Shown here piece after piece: positions 53,285-63,426 of a DNA stretch of 64,000 nt. The stretch lies in contig NZ_AP014545.1 of NCBI RefSeq assembly GCF_016592435.1, positions 1,178,001 through 1,242,000 of the forward strand, written 5' to 3'. The position numbers and the translations under genes were made by a program. Under the pieces are notes generated by a model. It searched no databases, had not been told where the DNA came from, and saw nothing but the letters and a program-made list of their open reading frames with translations. Position 1 is the stretch's first letter; every line of letters starts with the position of its first letter. Source of the DNA: Amphritea japonica ATCC BAA-1530 (GTDB lineage: Bacteria; Pseudomonadota; Gammaproteobacteria; Pseudomonadales; Balneatricaceae).

Positions 53285-54366
53285 GCCTCTATTGCAGATT
53301 TAAAGGCAGTTTAGGTCAGTTTGAGCTGGATGCAGACATTGAATTACCAGAGAGTGGTGTGTCGGTACTATTCGGGCCCTCAGGCTGTGGTAAAACCTCT
53401 CTGTTACGTTGTCTGGCGGGGCTTAGTCGCCTGGAAGGGCAGTTTGATATCAATGGGGAAAGCTGGCAGAACGATAAGCATTTCTTGCCGGTGCATAAGC
53501 GGCCTGTAGGCTATGTATTTCAGGAAGCGTCGCTGTTTCCCCATCTGAGTGTGCGGGCTAATTTGTTATTCGGTCATAAGCGGGTGAAAAGATCCCAGAA
53601 GGCGAATGGCTATATCTCTTTCGATCGGCTGGTCGAGTTACTATCACTCGGTCCACTACTCGAGCGTTCAGTGGTAAGGCTGTCGGGAGGTGAGCGTCAG
53701 CGTATCGCGATTGCCCGGGCGTTGCTAACAAATCCTCGTCTGCTTTTGATGGATGAACCTCTGTCAGCTTTGGATAGCCATAATAAAGCTGAAATCATTT
53801 GCTATCTTGAGCGACTGCAGCGTGAACTGACAATTCCCATAATCTATGTCACTCACTCCCATGAAGAGGTGTCTCGACTGGCGGATTATGTTGTTGTGAT
53901 GGAAGCCGGCAGAACGGTTGCTGCAGGGGAGGTAAATGCGATATTTTCCCGACTTGATCTGCCGATTCAACATGATGAGATTGCTGGCTCTGTTCTCAAC
54001 GGCGTGATTGCTGAGGCCGACCATCAGTGGGGGTTAGTGAGAATAGGTGTATCTGGCGAGTCAATCTGGTGTCGGGATACAGGGCTACAGTCAGGAGACC
54101 ATGTCAGAGTAAGGGTTCTGGCTCGGGATGTCAGTATTGCGCTGAATCCGCTGGTTGGCAGTAGTATTCTTAATTGTTTGCAAGCGCAGATAACAGAGAT
54201 AAAAGATGATGTTGCTCACTCGATAGCGTTGGTTCGGATAAAAATCAGCGACTCTCAAGGAGAACAATATATTGTTGCCAGACTCAGTCGCCGGTCCATC
54301 TCCCAGTTAGATCTACAGGTTGGGAAAAAAATCTGGGCGCAGATTAAATCTGTAGCGGTGATGTGA
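53281..54366 (+). CDS. modC: Molybdate ABC transporter ATPase ModC
   Basis: 361 residues. Walker [12 protein letters not shown]-loop [12 protein letters not shown], signature [15 protein letters not shown], Walker [13 protein letters not shown], switch His TYVTHSHEE-type (YVTHSHEE), followed by a C-terminal molybdate-binding (MOP/TOBE) domain (about 290-360) that can regulate uptake by intracellular Mo. ATG 53281 is the coupled start; the frame upstream to 53179 lies over modB. Confidence 0.95.
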   Translation: MSLYCRFKGSLGQFELDADIELPESGVSVLFGPSGCGKTSLLRCLAGLSRLEGQFDINGESWQNDKHFLPVHKRPVGYVFQEASLFPHLSVRANLLFGHKRVKRSQKANGYISFDRLVELLSLGPLLERSVVRLSGGERQRIAIARALLTNPRLLLMDEPLSALDSHNKAEIICYLERLQRELTIPIIYVTHSHEEVSRLADYVVVMEAGRTVAAGEVNAIFSRLDLPIQHDEIAGSVLNGVIAEADHQWGLVRIGVSGESIWCRDTGLQSGDHVRVRVLARDVSIALNPLVGSSILNCLQAQITEIKDDVAHSIALVRIKISDSQGEQYIVARLSRRSISQLDLQVGKKIWAQIKSVAVM

Positions 54367-54418
54367 TTCTTTCGATTTCATAAGAGATGAAGTTGCTAGA
54401 TTATAGATTAAGGTATCT

Positions 54419-54438
54419 GCCGGGAGGGCACTCCCGGC
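54419..54438. terminator. Hairpin between convergent modC and the polyamine permease gene
   Basis: A perfect 8-bp GC-rich stem GCCGGGAG/CTCCCGGC with a 4-base loop lies in the 86 bases between the two converging stop codons. No T-run is seen, but it probably ends or protects both transcripts. Confidence 0.55.
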
Positions 54439-54452
54439 GATAAATACTTAAG

Positions 54453-55304
54453 TTATTGCGGTGTGATACCCCGGATGGTTTCAGATCTGCGTCGCAGGTA
54501 TTCCACTGTGGTAAGCAGTAATATCGACATACAGACTAACAAAGTTGCCACAGCCAGAATGGTTGGGCTAATCTGCTCGCGAATACCAGCCCACATTTGC
54601 ATCGGCACCGTTCTTTGTTCAGCGCCGGCAATGAATAGTGCAACCACTACCTCATCAACAGATGTCATCAAAGCAAACAAGCCTCCGGAAATAACACCGG
54701 TCATAATCAGTGGAACCGTAATTTTAAAGAAAGCATAAGTGGGCGTTGCCCCTAAGCTGGTGGCTGCTCTGACCAGGTTGTGGTCAAAGCCGCTCAGAGT
54801 TGCTGTCACAGTAATCACTACAAAGGGTGTGCCTAAGGCGGTATGCGCCAGAATCAAACCTAAGTAGCTTTGTGAGACTCCCAGGGATGAATAGAAAAAG
54901 AACATCCCTGCTGCTGATATGATCAGCGGAACAATCATCGGGGAGATCAATAACCCCATGATCAGACCTTTGAATGGCAGTTCTGAACGACTCAGCCCTA
55001 GGGCCGCCAGCGTACCTAAAATCATCGACAGAATGGTTGAACAAATAGCGACAATAAAGGTGTTCTGGATCGCATTCATCCAGCGGTCGCTGGTAAAAAA
55101 TTCCTTATACCAGCGCATTGAGTAGGCATCAGGTTCAAATGCCAACATCCCTTCTGTAAAACTAAAATAGGGCTCAATATTAAACGACAAAGGAATAATA
55201 ATAAGCAGAGGCGAAATCAGAAAAATAAACACTAACCCACAAAAGGCACGAAAAGCGTAGTACCAGAATGTTTCCAAGGGCCCTGCATAAGATGGAAGTG
55301 CCAT
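54453..55304 (-). CDS. Polyamine-type ABC transporter permease (PotC/PotI-like)
   Basis: 283 residues, six membrane helices, with the EAA-type loop LVRAATSLGATPTYAFFKITVPLIMTGVISGGLFALMTSVDEV. This is the second permease of a spermidine/putrescine-type importer. It starts 4 bases after the first permease gene's stop on the minus strand and is the last gene of the unit. Confidence 0.9.
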   Translation of the reverse strand: MALPSYAGPLETFWYYAFRAFCGLVFIFLISPLLIIIPLSFNIEPYFSFTEGMLAFEPDAYSMRWYKEFFTSDRWMNAIQNTFIVAICSTILSMILGTLAALGLSRSELPFKGLIMGLLISPMIVPLIISAAGMFFFYSSLGVSQSYLGLILAHTALGTPFVVITVTATLSGFDHNLVRAATSLGATPTYAFFKITVPLIMTGVISGGLFALMTSVDEVVVALFIAGAEQRTVPMQMWAGIREQISPTILAVATLLVCMSILLLTTVEYLRRRSETIRGITPQ

Positions 55305-55308
55305 GGTG

Positions 55309-56574
55309 TTACCTCAACGTCATCTGATTGTTATTGCCTACAATACGGCTATAAAGCGCGTATATACCCATTACAAGCACTAAGAGTATGACGCCAAGTG
55401 CGGCGGCCAGACCCCAGTTAAGTGAGCCCTGCATATGATAGGCGATCATATTGCCGATAAACTGACCTGTCTGGCCACCAACCAGCGCCGGTGTAATGTA
55501 GTAGCCGATTGCCAGTATAAACACCAAAATTGCGCCTGCAGATATACCGGGCACTGATTGGGGTAGGTAAACGCGGAAAAAGGCGGTGAAGGGTGTAGCT
55601 CCTAATGAGCGCGCCGCTCGCATATAGCTGGGCGGAATGGTTTTCATAACGGAGTAAAGCGGGAGGATCATAAATGGCAGCAATATATGTGTCATTGTGA
55701 TCACTGTACCTGTGGCGTTGTAGATCATACTGAGACGACTGTCATCGTTGACTAATCCAAACCACACTAATATGTCATTGATGACACCTTGTCCCTGGAG
55801 CAGTGCTATCCATGATGAGGTTCTAACCAATAAGGATGTCCAGAAGGGGAGTAGTACAAGAATCATAAGAGTGTTAGCTGTTCTCATCGGTAGTGAAGCC
55901 AGCAGATAGGAAACAGGGTAGCCCAGCAGTAATGTTAACAGGGTTATCAATACTGACATCCAGATTGTACGCCAGAGCATTTTGAAATAGACCCGTTCCT
56001 TCTCGGGCAGCATTTTGATTTCGCCGTCAGGTGTTGTTTCCATATCAAAAGCGGCAATGTAGTACGACGCTGTCAGGCTTTTTGATTCCCGTTTAATGAT
56101 TTTCCAGGTATCAATGTCGGCCCAGCCAGCTTTGATTTTTATAACTTTGTCTTTATAGGGAGGCTTCAGCCGGCCTGCCTTTCGTGCGGTACCTGTTATC
56201 AGGCTGCGCATCTTACTTCGTTCATAATTTAGTCGGGTTGCTGCTTTACCAATGGTATGGTTTTTACGGCCTTCAGCAAGATCCGTTACTAATGCGGCAA
56301 AGGTTGCTTCATCCGGTATATCCTTGCCATCCCAGTCCGCCAAAGCAGCAGAGGTGTTTGGCATGTACTCAAGCACCTGTGGATTATCAACCGAGCGGTA
56401 TAGCATCGATACGATAGGGGCTACAAAAGTTACCATAATGAAAATAAGCAGTGGAGCGACCAGAAACAGTGCCCGGAATTTCTTGCGGCGCAGAGAGCGA
56501 TGCATATCTGCGGTTAAGCGTTTTTGTTCTTCCGGGGTTAACTGGCCTTCGGCCTCAACAGTATTTGTCATCAT
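55309..56574 (-). CDS. Polyamine-type ABC transporter permease (PotB/PotH-like) with large periplasmic insert
   Basis: 421 residues, longer than the usual ~280-300. After the first membrane helix (about 34-56) comes a ~150-residue hydrophilic region (LADWDGKDIPDEATFAALVTDL ... EIKMLPEKERVYF) before the remaining five helices and the loop YMRAARSLGATPFTAFFRVYLPQSVPGISAGAILVF. The insert lies where it should face the periplasm and could contact the binding protein. ATG 56574; TGA of the binding-protein gene is about 195 bases upstream, with a hairpin between. Confidence 0.88.
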   Translation of the reverse strand: MMTNTVEAEGQLTPEEQKRLTADMHRSLRRKKFRALFLVAPLLIFIMVTFVAPIVSMLYRSVDNPQVLEYMPNTSAALADWDGKDIPDEATFAALVTDLAEGRKNHTIGKAATRLNYERSKMRSLITGTARKAGRLKPPYKDKVIKIKAGWADIDTWKIIKRESKSLTASYYIAAFDMETTPDGEIKMLPEKERVYFKMLWRTIWMSVLITLLTLLLGYPVSYLLASLPMRTANTLMILVLLPFWTSLLVRTSSWIALLQGQGVINDILVWFGLVNDDSRLSMIYNATGTVITMTHILLPFMILPLYSVMKTIPPSYMRAARSLGATPFTAFFRVYLPQSVPGISAGAILVFILAIGYYITPALVGGQTGQFIGNMIAYHMQGSLNWGLAAALGVILLVLVMGIYALYSRIVGNNNQMTLR

Positions 56575-56734
56575 GAGGAATACAAACCCTTTTATAAAGA
56601 TGAATTAAAGAGCGGCTGTAATAGCAATAACCGCCTGCAGTGTGAGCCATCATCCAAACTCAGACCAAAAACTGAATTCTGACCGACTGATCTATTAGCC
56701 GGCATTGTCATCAGTATTAAGAACTTACAAAGTT

Positions 56735-56758
56735 GTAGGGCTCCCTGAGGAGCCCTAC
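56735..56758 (-). terminator. Hairpin after the binding-protein gene (likely mRNA stabiliser/attenuator)
   Basis: A perfect 10-bp stem GTAGGGCTCC/GGAGCCCTAC with a 4-base loop lies 11 bases after the binding-protein stop, read on the minus strand, and is followed by AACTTTGT rather than a T run. Such hairpins often raise binding-protein mRNA over the permease part. Confidence 0.5.
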
Positions 56759-56769
56759 TATTTACTTTC

Positions 56770-57864
56770 TTATTGTACTAACCAAGCGTTAAAGCGTTGA
56801 CGGAGCTCATCGCCATTATCAGCCCAGAATTCCGCATCCTTTTTAATAGGCGTCTGGAAGTTAACTGGGGTCGTTGGCATGTGAGGTGCCATTTTTACAC
56901 CGGTTTCTTTATGCGTATCTACTAGAGGGGCAGAAGACTTACGGGCAGGGCCGTAGGAAATATACTTAGTCTGATCTGCAAGGCGTTGGGTGTCAGTGGC
57001 AAAGCGAAGATAGTCCATAGCGGCTTCTTTATGAGGCGCGCCTTTAGGAATGATATAACCGTCAAGCTCGTAGAGCTGACCGTCCCAAATGATGGTGAAC
57101 GGCTGATTTTCAACTACCTGAGCGTTAAATATACGGCCATTATAAGCCGACGCAATAGCGACTTCTTCATCAGCCAGTAGCTGTGGTGGTTGTGCACCGG
57201 CTTCCCACCAGATAATCTGATCTTTGATGGTATCCAGTTTTGCAAAAGCACGCTCTACACCCTCGGGCGTGTCAAGAACGTTGTAAACCTCGTCATAAGG
57301 TACACCGTCAGCTGCGAGTGCCCATTCCAGGTTAGCATCAGGCTTTTTCTCCAGAGCCCGTTTGCCCGGGAATTTTTTAATGTCAAAGACGTCGGCAATC
57401 GTACTGGGTTTCTCACCGGGGAATGCTTTGTCGTTGAATGAAAACAGGGTGGCATACACAATGGTTGGTACGTAGCAGCCAGAGAGCGACCCCTCAACAA
57501 AGTCATCCATTACTGGTGTGCCGTCTGCACCTGGATTCAGGTCTTTTTCATAATCCAGTTCTTGAGCAATGCCCTCGTCACAGGCCAGGATTGCATCACC
57601 TTCGAGTATATCGAGAACATCCCAGGTTACATTTCCCGCTTCTACCTGTGCCCGAAGACCTGCCAGGCCGTTACCTGATTTATCTTCATCAACGATTTTG
57701 ATACCTGTTTTAGCAGTGAAAGGGTCACTGTAGGCCAGGCGTTGAGACTTAGTATATGCTCCACCCCAGGATACGACTGTCAGCGGCTCTGCAGCGGTTG
57801 CGGCAGAAACACAGACCGCAGCACCCAGTGCTATGACAGACGATAGTTTGGAAAATTTCTTCAT
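56770..57864 (-). CDS. Polyamine-type ABC transporter periplasmic binding protein
   Basis: 364 residues of the PotD/PotF-like cluster. Signal peptide 1-24 or 25 (VCVSAATAA), then PLTVVSWGGAYTKSQRLAYSDPFTAKTGIKIV, DEGIAQELDYEKDLNPG and later RFATDTQRLADQTKYISYGPARK. Spermidine or putrescine is the family's usual ligand; other amines or small acids are possible because binding residues cannot be placed with certainty. Three cysteines or fewer, not a lipoprotein. Confidence 0.9.
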   Translation of the reverse strand: MKKFSKLSSVIALGAAVCVSAATAAEPLTVVSWGGAYTKSQRLAYSDPFTAKTGIKIVDEDKSGNGLAGLRAQVEAGNVTWDVLDILEGDAILACDEGIAQELDYEKDLNPGADGTPVMDDFVEGSLSGCYVPTIVYATLFSFNDKAFPGEKPSTIADVFDIKKFPGKRALEKKPDANLEWALAADGVPYDEVYNVLDTPEGVERAFAKLDTIKDQIIWWEAGAQPPQLLADEEVAIASAYNGRIFNAQVVENQPFTIIWDGQLYELDGYIIPKGAPHKEAAMDYLRFATDTQRLADQTKYISYGPARKSSAPLVDTHKETGVKMAPHMPTTPVNFQTPIKKDAEFWADNGDELRQRFNAWLVQ

Positions 57865-57975
57865 TTGATATTTCCTCTCAGGCTTTGTGACATAGCGCTT
57901 TCTTCACATAAAACGCTGTTTTTTTGTGCCCATCAGACAGCGATGGATCATTTTATATACTCAACTTAGAGCTTG

Positions 57976-59076
57976 TCAGGCTGGATCAAGCGCACGGCAG
58001 TCGTTGGAAGACCAGCCGATAGGGGTTATTCCCCCAACTTCCAATCCCTTGTTATCAGTGGAATTGGGAACCTTTACGATGAAGTCGTCATGTCCGCAAA
58101 CATTCATGCGCACGCGTTTATGATCTCCAAGATAGATTACTTCCTCAACTTTGCCATTGAAAACGTTGTCACACTGCCCCTGTACCGGTTCAAGAAAAAC
58201 TCGTTCAGGACGAAGTGACAGCGTGCTTTCCTTATCAATGCCGGCGGTATTGATATCCAGAGCGGTGACTTCCTCCCCGGTAGGTAAGCGGATAGTACAG
58301 AGGCCATCTTGAGTCGATTGCAGGGTGCCAGACAGTTTGTTGTTTTCACCAATGAACTGGGCAACAAAAGAGTTGATTGGTTTCTCGTAGAGCTCAGTAG
58401 GCGGCGCAAGTTGTTGAATGACTCCGTCATTAAAGACGGCGATGCGGTTTGACATTGTTAATGCTTCAGACTGATCGTGGGTCACGTAAACGACGGTAAC
58501 CCCCAGACGTTCGTGAATATGCTTGATCTCGTACTGCATCTGTTCACGTAGATTTTTGTCGAGAGCACCCAGAGGTTCGTCCATGAGAATAAGCTCTGGC
58601 TCAAATACCAATGCCCGGGCTACTGCAACACGTTGTTGCTGGCCTCCGGATAGCTGAGCAGGGCGACGGTCTCCAAAGTTACCTAATTCGACCATATCGA
58701 GGGCTCTTTTTACCCGTTCTTCGATATCAGATTTGCCCATATTACGAACCTGAAGAGGAAAAGCGAGATTTTCAGCAACCGTCATATGGGGAAACAATGC
58801 ATAATTCTGGAAAACCATTCCGATACCCCGCTTGTGGGGCGCTACATTGTTGATAGAGTGGCCATCGAGGTAGATGTTTCCGTGGGTAGCTGTTTCAAAC
58901 CCTGCCAGCATCATCAGCGAAGTAGTTTTTCCTGAGCCAGAAGGCCCAAGCATCGTCAAGAATTCTCCACGGGGTATATCAATGTTCAAATCCTTAACCA
59001 CAAGGAGTTTCCCATCGTAGCTTTTCTGAACACCCTCAAACCGTACAAAAGCCTCACTGGAAGCTGAATTTTCCAT
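57976..59076 (-). CDS. Polyamine-type ABC transporter ATPase (PotA-like)
   Basis: 366 residues; first gene of the minus-strand transporter unit. Walker [11 protein letters not shown]-loop [12 protein letters not shown], signature [15 protein letters not shown], Walker [13 protein letters not shown], switch [11 protein letters not shown], and a C-terminal TOBE domain (about 275-355). The binding-protein gene follows 111 bases later. No upstream regulator gene is adjacent. Confidence 0.92.
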   Translation of the reverse strand: MENSASSEAFVRFEGVQKSYDGKLLVVKDLNIDIPRGEFLTMLGPSGSGKTTSLMMLAGFETATHGNIYLDGHSINNVAPHKRGIGMVFQNYALFPHMTVAENLAFPLQVRNMGKSDIEERVKRALDMVELGNFGDRRPAQLSGGQQQRVAVARALVFEPELILMDEPLGALDKNLREQMQYEIKHIHERLGVTVVYVTHDQSEALTMSNRIAVFNDGVIQQLAPPTELYEKPINSFVAQFIGENNKLSGTLQSTQDGLCTIRLPTGEEVTALDINTAGIDKESTLSLRPERVFLEPVQGQCDNVFNGKVEEVIYLGDHKRVRMNVCGHDDFIVKVPNSTDNKGLEVGGITPIGWSSNDCRALDPA

Positions 59077-60124
59077 CTGTTTTTATGCTCCGCTACAATC
59101 TGTTATTTGTTGTCTGCAAATTTAAAATTGGTAGTTAGATACAATTTTTTATTCTTTTATTACCCTACGATATTCCATGCCAAGAGTGCAAACATAACCT
59201 TTGTAAAGATGTAATTAAGTAATAATGTACTGTTTCATGCCTTTTGATGTTCCGTTTTCTCTATCATTATTGCCTATTTGCGACATTCAACTATTTGCTT
59301 TTGACGCTTCTGTAATAGTAAAGGTGGATAATGTTCTATTTGTATCCAGTGTTTCACGTAATCAATATCGGTTTATTACGTCTGCTTTTTCCTTAAAATC
59401 GGCATACTTATTAACTTGTTTTTTTGCTCTGAATAGGAGATCAGAGTATGACGCAGGTTTGTCGTCTGGAGCTTTGATACAACAAAGTGATACTTTCAGG
59501 TAGAAAGTTTTGGTTGATGAACTAGGTGGAGAGAGGACTCCCCAGAAGTTGACCTGAGTCTCTGGCGCGACAGGGTTCAGAATAGGCTGTCTTGGTATTT
59601 TTAAGTTACATTTAATCTTCAATATGACGTGAAACCTTAATCAGAATGCTGACTGCGTTTTAGTTGTATTAAATGTCTTGTTAACCACAGCAATATCTCA
59701 AAGACTGCCTTAATAAACATATAAATGGCTAGCTCAAGACTCCTGTTGTATGACTTTGTATTCCTTAGTCACCTGCACATAATGAATCTAAGCATAGTCT
59801 ACTCTAAGGTGAATGCACCAAATGTGATCTCTGCCGGTAAGAGGGTTCGCTATAGGATCATTTTAGTAATAGCGATAAAACGGCAGGACTCAGGTCTGGT
59901 CGCGGGCAGAGTACGCCGCATTTGGGAGTGTTATTTTTGTGGTGATAGGTGTCTGAGAACTGGTTTGGACTCAGGATCTGTTTTGTAAATCACTATCAGT
60001 GCAGGTCGGGAAAACTGATCGGATCAACAAACTACCAGAAAAGGCGTGTGAGTGGCTAGTTCGAGAGGAGTCTGCAGGGGCTATCATCAAAGAGCAGGGG
60101 CCCAAGTAATAGCCGGCGTAGATG
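59077..60124. other. Gene-poor 1-kb region between the transporter and rnr
   Basis: AT-rich, with only short frames (92 codons plus strand at 59225, 86 minus at 59362, 87 plus at 59725) that overlap each other, lack clear ribosome sites and resemble nothing I know. The right part may be remains of old genes. The transporter promoter should lie within the first 150 bases. Confidence 0.5.
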
Positions 60125-60157
60125 CGAGCCTTCATAAAATAGCTTTATGAAGGCTCG
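60125..60157 (-). terminator. Long inverted repeat downstream of rnr
   Basis: Perfect 14-base arms CGAGCCTTCATAAA and TTTATGAAGGCTCG with a 5-base loop, 21 bases after the rnr stop on the minus strand. There is no T run after it (GCATCT), so it is terminator-like or a mRNA 3' end stabiliser. Confidence 0.55.
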
Positions 60158-60177
60158 AAGATCGGGCATGAGGGTAA

Positions 60178-62529
60178 TCAGCGTTTGTACTTGCCAGACC
60201 CTTTTCCCCTACCGCCTTTACGTCCTTTAGGCTTTGGGGAGCTATGGTTATCGTCTTTGAATGCTAATTCAAACTCAATTTTACGTTGGTCCATATCAAC
60301 ACGCACAACTCGGATTTTAATCTTATCGCCAATACTGAATGTCGCTTTGGTGCGTTCACCGACTAAGCGCTGTTGAGCGGCATCAAACTGGTAATAATCG
60401 TTATTCAGAGCGGTAACATGTACCAGGCCTTCTACTTGTGTGTCATCCAGTTCAATGAACAGGCCGAAGTTGGTTACGCTGCTAATAACACCGCCGAAGA
60501 TATCCCCGACATGTTCTTGCATGTACTCACATTTGAGCCAGGCTTCAACATCCCATCCAGCTTTATCAGCGCGACGTGATACCTGCGAACAATGCTCTGC
60601 CAGGTTTTTCATTTTTGCCAGATCATAGGGGTAGCTTTTGCCTGCTTCCAGAGGCTGAGCTGTCTTTATTCTGTGTACTGGGTCAGATCCAACACCAGTG
60701 ACTTTCTTCAGTGCTCGGCGAAGCACACTGCCACTTTCGCTTTGGCGAATAATAGAGCGGATCGCCCGGTGAACAAGCAGATCGGGGTAGCGGCGTATTG
60801 GGGAGGTGAAATGTGCATACGCGGGGTAGGCTAAACCAAAGTGCCCCTGATTGTCAGAGCTGTATTCGGCCTGACTCAGTGATCGCAGCATCATTGTACG
60901 AATGATTTGTGCATCATTACGCTCGCCGATACTACGTAGTAAACGGTCATAATGTGCCGGTGTTGGTTTATCTCCACCAGCCAGGTTAAGACCTCGTTCA
61001 CTGAGGAATTCGCGCAGGTTAGTCAGTTTCTTTTCTACCGGCCCTTCATGAATACGGTAGAGTGCTGGCAGTTCCAGTTTTTCGAGAAACTGAGCAGTAG
61101 CAACGTTAGCGCAAAGCATGAACTCTTCGATCATCTTATGGGCGTCGTTACGCTCCACAGGAACGATCTGATCAATCTTTCGATCTTCGGTAAATTTAAA
61201 CTGCACTTCCTGCTTTTCAAAGTCGATCGAACCACGTTTCGTACGAGCTTTTCTCAGCGTAGCATAGAGCTGGTGTAGCGCGTGAAGGTGTGGAACCACA
61301 TCAGCATGCTTGCGGGCAACCGTTTTACCAAGGTCGGTTTCTGCAGCGGAAACCAGCGCACCGACCTGAGTATAGGTCAGGCGTGCATGGGAATGAATGA
61401 CGGCTTCGGAGAACTTATAGCTGGTCATTTTACCGGCTTTGTTGATCGCCATCTCACAAACCATGACAAGTCTGTCGACATGGGGATTCAATGAGCATAA
61501 ACCATTAGATAAGGCTTCCGGCAGCATCGGTACTACATGGCCAGGGAAGTAGACAGAGGTACCTCGTTCTGCCGCTTCCTCATCCAGAGCGCTTCCCGGT
61601 ACGACATAGTGTGATACATCGGCTATCGCAACCGATAAGCGCCAGCCCCCGGACTTACGCTTTTCACAATAGACTGCATCATCAAAATCACGGGCATCTT
61701 CACCATCGATAGTGACGAAAGGGCGGTCTCGCAGGTCTGCCCGGTGTTGCTTATCTGATTCACTGACTTCATCACCCATCGCTTCTGCCGCTTTGAGTGC
61801 GTCCTGGGGCCACTTATGAGGGATGTCGTGGTTACGAATGGCAACGTCGATCTCCATGCCTGGGGCCATTGAGTCACCCAGCAGTTCGACGACCTTGCCT
61901 TCAGCATTAAAACGATTACAAGGGTATTCGGTTATCTCAACGGAGACATACTGTCCCGGCTGCGCGCCTTTTAGCTGATCATCGGGAATATCAATTTCAT
62001 TACGAATCCGACTGTTTTCTGATTGTAGGAAGTATTCACCGTCTTCAACTTTTAAGCGGCCAACCATCAGGGTCATATTCTGTTCAAGGACTTTGACTAT
62101 CTGACCTTCCTGGCGGCCACGGCGATCAACACCGCTGATACGTACTTGTACGCGGTCTCCATGAAAGGCTTTGAGCATCTGACTGTTGTGTAGGTATAGG
62201 TCATCACCTTCGCCGTCCTGAGCCAGAAAGCCAAAGCCGTCAGGGTGTCCAATAACGCGGCCTTGAATCAGGTCTTCTTCTCGCAGCAGGCTATAGCCTT
62301 TGCGTGGATCGAAATTAAGTTGTCCGTCGCGTTCCATCGCGCGGAGACGGCGTCTCAGGGCTTCTTTCTCTTCGCTTTCGAAAAGCTGTAATGTTTTTCC
62401 CAGCTGTTCTCTGTTTAATGTTTTACCGGGTTCATCAAACAGCCCCATGATGTATTCACGACCGGGAATAGGGTTACTGTATTTTTCAAAATCTGCAGCA
62501 TTTATTGCTGCTTTGGTATTGTTACTCAT
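60178..62529 (-). CDS. rnr: Ribonuclease R
   Basis: A 783-residue processive 3'-5' exoribonuclease that can degrade structured RNA and takes part in rRNA quality control and trans-translation. N-terminal winged-helix region (1-75), cold-shock domains (about 80-225), RNB catalytic domain with DGEDARDFDDAVYCEK and TSPIRRYPDLLVHRAI, an S1 domain (about 655-740; GDIFGGVISSVTNFGLFIELDDTQVEGLVHV) and a basic Lys/Gly-rich tail. Normal length. Starts at ATG 62529. Confidence 0.97.
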   Translation of the reverse strand: MSNNTKAAINAADFEKYSNPIPGREYIMGLFDEPGKTLNREQLGKTLQLFESEEKEALRRRLRAMERDGQLNFDPRKGYSLLREEDLIQGRVIGHPDGFGFLAQDGEGDDLYLHNSQMLKAFHGDRVQVRISGVDRRGRQEGQIVKVLEQNMTLMVGRLKVEDGEYFLQSENSRIRNEIDIPDDQLKGAQPGQYVSVEITEYPCNRFNAEGKVVELLGDSMAPGMEIDVAIRNHDIPHKWPQDALKAAEAMGDEVSESDKQHRADLRDRPFVTIDGEDARDFDDAVYCEKRKSGGWRLSVAIADVSHYVVPGSALDEEAAERGTSVYFPGHVVPMLPEALSNGLCSLNPHVDRLVMVCEMAINKAGKMTSYKFSEAVIHSHARLTYTQVGALVSAAETDLGKTVARKHADVVPHLHALHQLYATLRKARTKRGSIDFEKQEVQFKFTEDRKIDQIVPVERNDAHKMIEEFMLCANVATAQFLEKLELPALYRIHEGPVEKKLTNLREFLSERGLNLAGGDKPTPAHYDRLLRSIGERNDAQIIRTMMLRSLSQAEYSSDNQGHFGLAYPAYAHFTSPIRRYPDLLVHRAIRSIIRQSESGSVLRRALKKVTGVGSDPVHRIKTAQPLEAGKSYPYDLAKMKNLAEHCSQVSRRADKAGWDVEAWLKCEYMQEHVGDIFGGVISSVTNFGLFIELDDTQVEGLVHVTALNNDYYQFDAAQQRLVGERTKATFSIGDKIKIRVVRVDMDQRKIEFELAFKDDNHSSPKPKGRKGGRGKGSGKYKR

Positions 62530-63426
62530 TCTTTTCTCAAATAAACAACCTCAGACTTTACCCGGTGGTTTAAAGAACTCATTGTGCATGGGCCTGGAAA
62601 CGATGGGGAATACTGTGGTCGGTATCACTCATTATGTTGAGTGAATCAATTGGGTTGATGTTCAGAACAGCTAATATGAGCTGAGCTTCTTGCTAAAATC
62701 TGAACACCAATAAAATCATGCTGAGATTTTTCATATGTTATCTCATGCATGTGACATAAATATTTACACTGCCGCGGGTGCTGAAAAACAATTTTTGCGG
62801 CATATCTCCTGCGAGTTAGCTTCTAAACCAGGCCATTTACCAAGCCTGTAATTCAGCAGGAATAAAACGTATTCAGGCAAGATAAGTTGTGTCAGTGCCT
62901 GATTTTTTCTGCTCGGTTAAAGTTGACTGTTTCGTTTAACTGAATCGAAATAGCCTGAAGTAACAGACAGCTATAACGCTGGAGAACCGAACAGCAGAAA
63001 GAAATATCTTTGTAGCGAAAAATAAGACTGGAATTTAAAACAGAGGGACGAGAATACTAAGCGTAATACAACGACAGCAAATGGTTAAAAAATAGACTTT
63101 TTCTAAGCTAAGGCCACTATATAGTGTTAGCGTGTTTTGTCAATGTTTCGGTGTGGTTGCTTTGTACTCATATAACATTGATTGTAAGTTCTTATGAAGG
63201 AGGCTCTATTGAGAGAGCAAATGATGAAGACTGTGGTATTGATACATTCTGTGAATGCTCTGGTTCTCCTCCCATCGCGCATTTACACATTCTATTTTTG
63301 AGTATTCTTAGTCTTAGGGGGATGCCTGAATACTCCTATTCCTAACAAAGCTACTAGCGAAAGCGTGCGTTGATCGTGTGACGTACGCAAAGGGATATGG
63401 TTCATGGAGATAACTAGGCTGTGAGG
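62530..63426. other. Gene-poor 0.9-kb region upstream of rnr
   Basis: No convincing gene. The plus-strand 73-codon frame at 63124 and the 114-codon frame from 62300 into this region (a shadow of rnr) have no family features. I looked for a tRNA, because some relatives carry tRNA-Leu before rnr, and found none. The rnr promoter must lie near the left end. Confidence 0.5.

Noticed and set aside
59225-59988. Three short frames (92, 86 and 87 codons) between the transporter and rnr
   Set aside because: They overlap or lack ribosome sites, and none shows a recognisable domain or signal.
62530-63426. tRNA gene upstream of rnr
   Set aside because: No acceptor, D or T-arm pattern could be found on either strand.
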